NCBI GenBank assembly: GCA_018697195.1
Contig: JAGMWU010000027.1
Span: 14,846,763 to 14,910,762 of the forward strand
Reading direction: 5' to 3'
DNA length: 64,000 nucleotides
Origin: Certhia americana
Taxonomy: Eukaryota > Chordata > Aves > Passeriformes > Certhiidae
Below, one piece after another: positions 56,319 to 64,000 of the stretch. A program made the position numbers and the translations under genes. The notes beneath the pieces are model-generated. The model had not been told where the DNA came from. It searched no databases and saw only the letters and a program-made list of their open reading frames with translations. Each line of letters starts with the position of its first letter. Position 1 is the first letter of the stretch.

Positions 56319-56909
56319 CCTCTTTCACTTATCAAGATAACCTTTCCTTTGCCTTCCACTATTCATGATGAAGAGAACTTGTGATATACCTACTGCTGCT
56401 TCCTTATTATGACAATATAAATAAAATGTGAACTTAATAATTCCCCATTATGGTATTCATTGGCAAGAATAGCTCAACTTTTTGCCAATTAAGCAATATG
56501 AGGAGCTTTATTAACTGGCCATTTCTTTAGATTTCATGTTGACTCTGCAGTTGAAAAAAATGAACACTGCTGCTTTCCTAACAAGGATTCCATAACTAGT
56601 TTTGCACCTTGCTAAAAAATCATCCAATCAGCCATAGAGTGCATGCAGCATAGAAACACTTAAAAGTGACTGAATATTTTATCTACAGGCTACATAAAAT
56701 TATATTCCTTGTCTCAATAGAAGATTTCCTTTCTGGGAATCCAAAGAGCAAACATAAGTGAGAACCATGCAGGATGAAATGCATCAAACGCATTCAGCTT
56801 TGGGGGGTTATTTAGTATGGGTGAATTTTTTTCTTTTTTTTTTAATGTTAGCTCCAGGAAGAAGCCTCATTCGCCTGGACTGTATATGACTTTATCTGGA
56901 ACGGCCAAG
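56319..56909. other. No gene seen
   Basis: AT-rich; nothing recognised. Confidence 0.5.
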
Positions 56910-57327
56910 TGTCAAGATTTAGAAATGGTATTCCCCAATTTTGTACTTCCACTAAAAAATGAACACCACAATCTGCTCCCATTCTCCCTCTGGTGAGAGA
57001 CAAAAGGCAGAGATCATAGGCTGAGATAAGAACAATTTACTGGAAACAGCAATGAGAAAAGAAAATGAACAGCAACAACAGTACTAGCAACAGTGTACAA
57101 AAGAGAGGGTGATTTACATGCAAAATGCTCACAGGGAGACAATGAACAAAGGCAGATGGACCCTACAGACTTCCATGCTTGCTCCCCAACCAGAAACAAG
57201 AGACCAAGTCCCTTACTCCCACCCCTCCCAAGTGACATGAGATGGTATCAAATATCATTAGTGTCTGTCCATGCCCCTTTTCCAACTGCTGTAAAAAATT
57301 GACTCTGTCCTGGTCAAAACTAAGACA
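56910..57327 (-). repeat. Solo LTR, relative of 10725-11165
   Basis: The reverse strand starts TGTCTTAGTTTTGACCAGGA and ends near CTAAATCTTGACA. GATAAGAACAATTTACTGG at about 57025 is the reverse of the family's terminal block. Flanks CCAAG/CCACG suggest a 5-bp TSD with one change. Confidence 0.65.
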
Positions 57328-57774
57328 CCACGGTGCTAAGATATTAGTGAGGCAGGGGGCCATCTCATTGTTCAATAATTGCCTCTGCTACCTTTGCCAG
57401 AAACGTCCTTGTGTGCCAACAACATTTCTGAGCACAAACTCTATGTAAGACTAGCCTGGACCAGCCTGCACTCCAGAAAAAAACATCTGTTTAGCTTCCC
57501 CTGCAAAGTTCTGGTAACATAGGCTCAATATACAGGCTGAGAAGAAAAGACCGTTTACAAGCTCCTGTGGTAAATGGGCAGAACTGTACAGTGTTGCTTT
57601 AAGATGGTGAAGAATTAATGAAGCTGGTTGAGAAAAACCTGATCTGAGCCTCTTGCTTATCTTGCATCTGGCTCAAGCAAGGCCTAACAACTGAAGGATG
57701 TCTGGAGTGAAGCAGAGGTCTCATGCCCCGATGTTGTTTCAGTGAGGATCAGAAGAGCTCCCACACCTTTGTAC
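57328..57774. other. No gene seen
   Basis: Spacer with no recognised feature. Confidence 0.45.
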
Positions 57775-58231
57775 TGTTGCAACCGGGATAGCTGTTAATA
57801 TGGTTGATGGTAAAGAGACACATGAAGGGCCTTTGTATGGGTTCTACAGAGATATTTATTCTAGCCACGTGTGCAGATTGTCCAGGGTCAAAGGCAGGGC
57901 TCATGGGAAGGGTCCAGGTTCAAGTATATGGGTACTAGGGGCTGGGAGAGCATCAGGGACCAATTATCAGGGGGCATGGGGCAGTACAAAGGCAGGATTG
58001 GGGTATGGAAGCCAATGGGGAAATTGGAAAGGAGTGACTGAGGGACACAGGGACAGAGTAGGGATTAACAGGGTTGACTGAGGGAGCAGAACAGGGGTAC
58101 ATTGGCATAACAGAACAGGGGATCCTGTGAGAGAAGCCTCCTATGTCTCCTTAACATAGGCAAAGCCTCTCAGGGTCCACTGACCTCCATATTGTACCAC
58201 TCCTTAGCCACAATCATTCTTTACTGTAACA
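57775..58231 (-). repeat. LTR-like sequence
   Basis: TGTTGCAACCGGG ... TTTACTGTAACA; GATATTTATTCTAG near the left end gives AATAAATATC on the reverse strand. G/A-rich interior. No TSD. Confidence 0.4.
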
Positions 58232-58232
58232 G

Positions 58233-58830
58233 TGTGATTTCATGGTTTACCTGGGAAACCTGGTTCCTCCCCTAAAGATCCCCCCTGATATGTCAATCAG
58301 CTTTCCTTTCCCCACCCTGGCCCCTGCTGAGCCTGTCTATCAATCCTGGAATTCCAGAAGGGTGTCGAGTGATTGGCAATTTCAAAAGGCGCCCTCCACC
58401 CCTTAGGGGGCATTGGGTCATCCAGGTGTCCTTTGTCCCTGGAAACCCCCCCCTCCCGTACCTGGTTGGTAGGCTTCCTCCCCCTTCCTGCCTCCCTCTC
58501 CCGAAGGTAAAAGCACAGGGACCACGTGGTCACAGTCAGTTACAGCAGTTAGATCAGGAGTTACAATATGCAGTTACAGCAGCTACTGTACCCTGCTACA
58601 GAGTTCGGCTACAGTTCTGATAGATTCTGTTAGAGGATCTGCTAGATTCAGAGGCATGTGTGCCGGAATAAAAGCCCTGGATTAAACCCTCTATCAGAAT
58701 CTGACTTCTTCCTTCACCACTGCCTTAAAAGCTTCTCTGTCGAAGAGAAACCTGAGAGCTCTGACAGGTCTGGACTTGTCTGCAACGCCCAGCTAACCAA
58801 AGGTGTCTCTGGGGTAAAATACCACAGCTG
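58233..58830 (+). repeat. Class II-type LTR, 3' limit uncertain
   Basis: Starts TGTGATTTCATGGTTTACC directly after the preceding LTR-like block. GGAATAAAAGCCCTGG at about 58665 is the polyadenylation signal. The start and polyadenylation region resemble avian ERVK-type LTRs that I recall; the right end is not fixed. Confidence 0.5.
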
Positions 58831-60121
58831 CCACTATTTGGCTCAGCAGCAGGGCCAGGCAAACCAGGGCTTGGTCCCATTTGTGATATTGGGAACCCCA
58901 ATACTTCACCATGAAAAATAAATCTTGTTGTAAATCTGGTCTGTAGAGGAGATAATGGTGCACACAAAGACTCTCTGGCAAAGGTCAAAGAGCCTTTACT
59001 ACCACCTCAGTATGTGGAATAGGATTTAAGTGTTTATTCTACCTCTTTTGTCAACTATAAATTCTGATTAAAAGTAACCGAGACCCTTATTAAGCCCCAT
59101 TTACATATCAGCTTACACACCCCTTGGGATGCAAATGAAGGAGAACATGGGATGCGTAATGCATGTATGACCAAAGTCACCAAACCCCACCTAAACCATG
59201 CAATTGTTCTATCCCATTGGGGTGGACCAAAAATTTATAGTATAAAAGCAGGACTTCAGAGCAGAAAGTCAGAGGGGGAAAACACCTCTGCCTGCTCGGG
59301 ATTGGTCAAGAGACTGTGGCTCTCCCCTCCTGACTGGATGGCTGTAGGTGAACATTGCACCTCCAACTGCATTCCAGCAGACCCAGGAATATTCATTTAC
59401 ACATATATATAGCAGTAATAGATCTCTTGTGACTATACTTTCTGTTGAGACACATATTAACACCGTAGTTAGTGCATTTATCACTGGCAATCCTGAACCT
59501 GCTTTCCTGTTGCTTCAGTAAACTGTACTATTTGTGAATCTGGATCATGCAAACTCCTTATTCAATGTGATCAGACCTATAGTACTGAATTGGTAAATCA
59601 CATTATTTGTGAATCTACACTTGTGAAAGTTCTACTTATTGAACACAACCAGACTTATAGTGCTGAATTGGTTATAATCAGAAATTAAGCCCAGCCACAC
59701 CCAGCCCCTCTGATCTCTGAGGACCAGATGGAATGCAAGAAGGTTTATCTTCTGCTAAATCTCTATACCCTTAATATGGGAGACAAGACAGAGAGTACTG
59801 TGGATTTAATTAGCATAAGCAGTCTGATAACCAAGATGCCTTGGCAAGAGCAAACAGCTTTGAAGATTGCAAGAAGATTGGATCAAGACTGGCAGCAGGG
59901 AAAGAAGATTAAATCACGTAGAAATGTTGCAAACTGTATAAGCTTGTTTGTGTGCTAATCTGTTGGAACCCTGAATGCTGAAAGCATCAGGCTTTCTGCT
60001 TTGACAGGTAGTGATCCTCAGATGGATACTGCCTTTGACCTGAGGCTGTGGGAACAGCTTCCAAAACTGAGTGGTAGCACTGAGGCTGTGTGTGTGTGTG
60101 TAGTTGCATAGAAGTGTGTAA
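58831..60121. other. LTR-derived or unassigned sequence, with a 75-bp duplication
   Basis: TAGTATAAAAGCAGG at about 59238 looks like a retroviral TATA box, so 59100-59700 may be an old LTR. At 59531 and 59606 a unit beginning TTTGTGAATCT repeats with a 75-base period and includes CTTATAGTGCTGAATTGGT in the second copy. A TG run lies at 60088-60102. No gene is supported. Confidence 0.35.
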
Positions 60122-60659
60122 TGTCACAGGGTAAGATATTTAATGTTTGGGGTTTTAGGATATAGAATCGTATAGAGACAATATGGAGGGATTTAGGTGT
60201 TGTCTGAGTCCTTCTTCTTCACTTTCTTCTTCTGCCTTCTCCTCGGGTTTAGGTGAGCTTTTCTAATTGGGTAGTAAAAGTCGCATTGCGGATATTGAGT
60301 GATCTTTAATTGGGTTATAAATAAAAATATCTTAGGTGTCAGGTTTTAATTGGTTTTGCTTATTGTTTAAAAGTCCTTGAAATGAAGTAGATGTAGACAT
60401 TTTCTTGCCTTATAAAGCAGAACTCACATCGTGTGAGACTGTACTATAGATAAGATAAAAAACTGAGTCTGAATGAGATACCTTCAAGTCTAGTGCCTTC
60501 TGTCCAGACTTGACTAAACGTAACACAGTAACATTAACCCAATCAATGTAGTAAAACATTACTAGCCTTCCTAGAATGATATATAAGCATATGTAGCTCA
60601 CAGTAAGATCAGATTCTGTTCACCAACAGTAGTCCTTGTCTCTCTCTCAATTGCTGATA
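60122..60659 (+). repeat. 5' LTR of ERV-E (left limit uncertain)
   Basis: The right limit is set by the primer site that follows. CTTATAAAGCAG at about 60409 may be the TATA box. No 3' copy is available in the window for comparison. Confidence 0.45.
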
Positions 60660-60661
60660 AT

Positions 60662-60680
60662 TGGTGCCCTCTGTGTGAGG
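60662..60680 (+). other. Putative primer binding site of ERV-E
   Basis: TGGTGCCCTCTGTGTGAGG resembles the complement of an elongator tRNA-Met 3' end with a small mismatch or indel in the middle. Confidence 0.4.
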
Positions 60681-60999
60681 AGAAGAACCGCCTATCTGGC
60701 GGCAATCGACAAGCCCCTGGAACTGATCATGACGGTGGAAGAAGTGCGTCCGGGCCCACCATCACCTGTCCTGCTGCGACGTGACAGGTGAACCAGGGAA
60801 CTGAACTATGGGACAGAACATGTCCAGGGAGAGAGATGTCTATGAAACCATGCTCCCTCTACTGAGCAAGTATGGCTCCCCCATCCTAAAGCACGACCTT
60901 AAGTCACTTCTATGATGGGCATCACACATATTTCCCAATACCACCCTTTCTTCTATTATTTTGGCCACAATAACCCCCTGCAAGATTATAGGCTGGGGT

Positions 61000-61683
61000 T
61001 GTTTTGGCTGGACAGTGCCCAGGCAGAAAGGGACCTGGGGGTACTGGTTGACAGCTGACTGAACATGAGCCAGCAGTGTGCCCTGGTGGCCAAGAAGGCC
61101 AATGGCATCCTAGCCTGTATCAGAAATAGTGTGGCCAGCAGGACCACGGAAGTCATTCTTCCCCTGTACTCAGTACTGGTGACGCTTCACCTTGAGTACT
61201 GTGTCCAGTTCTGGGCCCCTCCATTTAGGAAGGACATTGAGTTGCTTGAGCGTGTCCAGAGGAGGGCAACAAGGCTGGTGAGGGGCTTGGCCATATGAGG
61301 AATGACTAAGGGAGCTGGGGTTGCTTAGCATGGAGAAAAGGAGACTCAGGGGTGACCTTATCACCCTCTACAACCTCCTGAAAGGTGGGTGTAGTCAGCT
61401 GGGGATTGGTCTCTTTAACCAGGCAGCAACTAACAGAATGAGAGGACACAGTCTCAAGCTGTGCCAAGGGAAATATAGACTGGATATTAGGAAAAAGTTT
61501 TTCACAGAAAGTGATCAAGTACTGGAATGATTTGCCCTGGGAGGTGGTGCAATCACCATCCCTGGATGTGTTTAAAAAAAGATTGGATGTTGCACTTGGT
61601 GCCATGGTCTAGTTGAGGTGTGAGGGCATGGGTTAGACTCAATAATCTTGAAGGTCTCTTCCAACTTTGTGATTCTGTGATTA
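61000..61683 (+). mobile_element. CR1 insertion in ERV-E gag
   Basis: Plus-strand CR1 3' region: TTTTGGCTGGACAGTGCCC at the left, the conserved VLVDS / [19 protein letters not shown] coding block at 61020-61125, and a terminal GTGATTCTGTGATT. It is 5' truncated. Confidence 0.88.
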
Positions 61684-62078
61684 TATTTTTACCCTCTGCT
61701 ACTGGGATAATGTCAGCATTAAGCTCTTCAACCTGGCCATGAGCCAGAGTTACAAATGCTTCCCGCTTGGAGGGCAGTCATGGATGCAATTAAAAAGCAG
61801 GGAGGGAGTGAGGCTGCCTGTGAAGCTACCTTTGAGATGGCCGCAGTAACTACACCAGACCAAAACCTGCCCAGGTCGCCCTCCCCGTCCCCTGTCCGCA
61901 TGCCCTCCCTGACAAGTGCCAGGGACAGAGCCTGGTTACCACCTACAATCCCTCCGCTATATTGCCAACAACTCCAGAGCCTCTGACCGCTTATCACCTA
62001 TGCAGTGGACACTGACTCTAGCAGTGAAGGGGAGCCAGAATCTTTCAATCCTGGCCCCCAAAAAAATCCGGACTTATT

Positions 62079-62385
62079 TATTGCAATTCGACACGAACAA
62101 ACACACACACACACACACCTTTCTTCGAGCAAGGCAGAAGCAAAAGAAAGGAAGTTTATTATAAAACTCTGATTTATATAGGTTACACACACTGTCCCCT
62201 TGATTGGTCTAACAATTGACCTCCTCTGAGACCACACTGGTCAAACCATAGGTCCATCAACTCTCACTTCCTTTTTAGAAAGGAATGTAAGCAATCGTTG
62301 TTTACAGAAATGTGTGTGTGAAATCTGGCTCCAGAAATTCAAAACATCAGAAGGCTAGACGAAACATGTAAAAGCAAGGGCGACA
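62079..62385 (-). repeat. Solo LTR of the ERV-D family (307 bp)
   Basis: Reverse strand starts TGTCGCCCTTGC and ends near GTCGAATTGCAATA. Perfect 6-bp TSD CTTATT (62073-62078, 62386-62391). A CA run at about 62099-62118 is the reverse of the GT run in the ERV-D LTR. Confidence 0.9.
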
Positions 62386-63136
62386 CTTATTCCCTTCAGA
62401 TACGCTTAATAATTGGTTACGGATAAAAAAGAAAGCCCTTAAGGACAGAGACTTTGATACTGCAACTGAAGTCTTTGTGACCCCTGTACGACAGCCCGAG
62501 GGGGAGAAACCCACAATGGGGACCTTTAGACCATGCAGAAATTAAGGAACTCCACCATACTGTGGTGGAATATGGTCTGGGGTCCCCTAACTTCAGTAAT
62601 TTATTAAGAGCAACTTTCACTACTCACCTCATGACTCATCATGACATTAATTCTTTGGCAAATCTTTTGCTCACACTGATGCTGATGCCTTAGGTTTTAG
62701 ATGTTACATTTTTTAGACTCTGTGCTGTTTCAGTGAGTAGTTTTAGGCTTCATGTTAAGTGCTACTAATCTCTTTTCTCAGTGTAGATAGACAAAACAAT
62801 TCCTTCTCTAGTTTGATATCAAGGACAACTTTCAGGCCCAGGAATGAAAACAACGGTGAAGTGAGAAGAAAAAACAAGGAGGATGGAGCTTCACAACCTG
62901 AAGCTATGTTTGGACAATTGATTCTAATATGCTAATAGACCAGAACTTATAAAAATGTGAGACCTTGTGACCCGGGTGTCCATTTTGTGACCACTTTGGG
63001 GTGCATCTTGGGTGCGGTCCATTTGGACTCTTGCGTGGCCCAAGTGTACCCATTGAGACCTTTTAATAAATACCTACTTTATCCTTTGCCCTGTCTAGTC
63101 TCTGTTCCAGGTCAGCCTCGAGAAGGCATCAGTTTT

Positions 63137-63153
63137 TGGCACCCCCAGATAGG
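63137..63153 (+). other. Primer binding site of ERV-F
   Basis: TGGCACCCCCAGATAGG, five bases after the LTR; one base differs from ERV-B. tRNA not assigned. Confidence 0.65.
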
Positions 63154-63637
63154 AAGGTGAAGAATCTGGAAAACCTCCCTGGACCGGAGAAACACCCAGC
63201 TTGTGCTCCTCCCCTTCCGGGACTGCAAGGGGGCCCAGCTGAAGTCCAGAGGGTGACAAAGTACAAGAACCCTCGGGACTGGTACAGAGACACGTGAGTA
63301 ACCGGATAAGAGGGGTATTCTGTTTTATTTTTAGTACGTAATTTAAAGGTTAAGGGATCTATGTAAAGACCCCGGGTGGGGGGTGGGGGGGGCGGAAAGA
63401 TCCGGGCGGAGTGGCTCCTGCTCTCCATCTCCCCCACTGGCAGTAAGAAAAGTCGCGCTCTGAAAAGCAGGCTTAGATTGTAGTAGTCAATCTTAGTTTG
63501 GGGCCAGGGGTGACGCAGAGGATTAGCTTCTGTGCTGGGGCTCCGAAGTTTGGGAGTTCAATTCCTAAATTGGGGTTGTGATTGCTTTCTCCTGCTCATT
63601 CCCTTTCGCTGATTGTTTTGACCATATTTGTTAAAAT

Positions 63638-63739
63638 ATGGGGTGTGTATTTTCACGTAAGTGTTATACTAATAATATCCCCAGAGATTCTGCCTTAGGG
63701 GTAGTATTGAAAAACTGGGGAGACTTAACCGGTGTGTAA
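63638..63739 (+). pseudogene. gag: ERV-F gag, amino-terminal 33 codons then stop
   Basis: MGCVFS start (myristoylation) followed by the GVVLKNWGDLTG segment, nearly the same as ERV-B gag, then TAA at 63737-63739. Sequence after that diverges from ERV-B. Confidence 0.7.
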
Positions 63740-64000
63740 TAAGTATATACCCAAGTTTGTTAATCAAATCTCAACTATATATGAGCACCTGGCCAAGGCT
63801 TTGTGGGGAAGGGAGGGGGAAGCTGCCTGAATCAACAAAGGTACTTTGAGCAGGATAAACATCATGCATCCTGTCTGCAGAAAATGTAAAGGTTTTTGTG
63901 TATTTGCACAAGCCAGCAGGGAGTAAAACAAAAGATTAAGAGAGGAGGATTATGCCCCGCCTCCCCACGACCACCAGAAGACAGGAAGATGACCCTTAAC
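63740..64000. other. Unassigned window end
   Basis: No clear gag continuation. TGTAAAGGTTTTTGTG at about 63887 followed by a C-rich stretch may be the start of another LTR, but the window ends. Confidence 0.3.

Larger units (their letters stand above)
60808..62682 (+). pseudogene. gag: ERV-E gag remnant, multiply interrupted
   Basis: ATG 60808 gives MGQNMS (myristoylation) and about 35 residues of a class II matrix protein, stopped by TGA 60913-60915. After a CR1 insertion (61000-61683), gag linker sequence continues (61700-62078) with a Pro/Ser-rich stretch, then a solo LTR, then capsid sequence (62386-62682) in which a readable segment around 62535-62680 matches the start of an avian class II capsid (VVEYGLGSPNFSNLL). 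The element is then cut by the ERV-F LTR at 62683. Confidence 0.65.
62683..64000 (+). mobile_element. ERV-F: ERV-B-family provirus start, runs off the window
   Basis: LTR 62683-63131 (449 bp, TGATGCCTTAGG ... GAAGGCATCA, CTTTTAATAAATACC as polyadenylation signal), a primer site at 63137 identical in its core to that of ERV-B, the leader, and the start of gag. The continuation lies beyond 64000 or is broken. Confidence 0.85.

Noticed and set aside
57800..58081. 93-codon Gly-rich frame
   Set aside because: Purine-rich LTR-like sequence, compositional artefact.

Overview
The window reads as a repeat-dense, gene-poor segment of a bird genome. No host gene, tRNA, rRNA or CRISPR array is visible. 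The bird assignment rests on CR1 non-LTR retrotransposons and on LTR families of avian type; the density of young endogenous retroviruses (ERVs) would fit a non-recombining sex chromosome (W) or another heterochromatic region, but that is inference.

Layout. 771-7495: one minus-strand CR1 copy split by two insertions, a class II (betaretrovirus-like) element at 914-5083 with 6-bp target-site duplication (TSD) CCTAGG, and a solo LTR at about 5592-6672. 9639-13326: four solo or LTR-like sequences. 13591-22630: a nearly intact provirus (call it ERV-A) with 386-bp LTRs, 5-bp TSD CTTTC, a tRNA-His primer site, an open gag, an in-frame amber, an open pol, an unexpected cysteine-rich 182-aa ORF, and an env carrying two stops and an assembly gap. 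23383-24138: solo LTR. 24957-33739: a minus-strand class I provirus (ERV-B) with 4-bp TSD TACT, decayed gag-pol, no visible env, and two nested solo LTRs. 34271-40118: further solo LTRs, one nested in another. About 40.1-47.5 kb: a tRNA-Arg-primed, badly decayed class I element (ERV-C) with gag, PR-RT and a displaced env-like region, again interrupted by a solo LTR. 48100-54303: a 5'-truncated class II element (ERV-D) with gag, dUTPase-protease, RT, RNase H and integrase, no env, interrupted by a solo LTR in the dUTPase. 55280-60121: LTR-derived sequence. About 60.1-62.7 kb: the 5' part of another class II ERV (ERV-E) broken by a CR1, a solo LTR and finally by an ERV-B-family LTR that runs with leader and a truncated gag to the end of the window (ERV-F).

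How the parts relate. The record is a stack of insertions. TSDs found by reading both flanks give the order of events and class: 6 bp for class II copies, 4-5 bp for class I/III copies. ERV-A is the only element whose gag and pol both stay open, and its LTRs differ at 11 of 386 sites, so it is comparatively young. The most unusual coding feature is its Cys-rich ORF between pol and env, for which I recognise no family.

Limits: family names, divergence from relatives and expression cannot be established by eye. Boundaries marked approximate lack a TSD.
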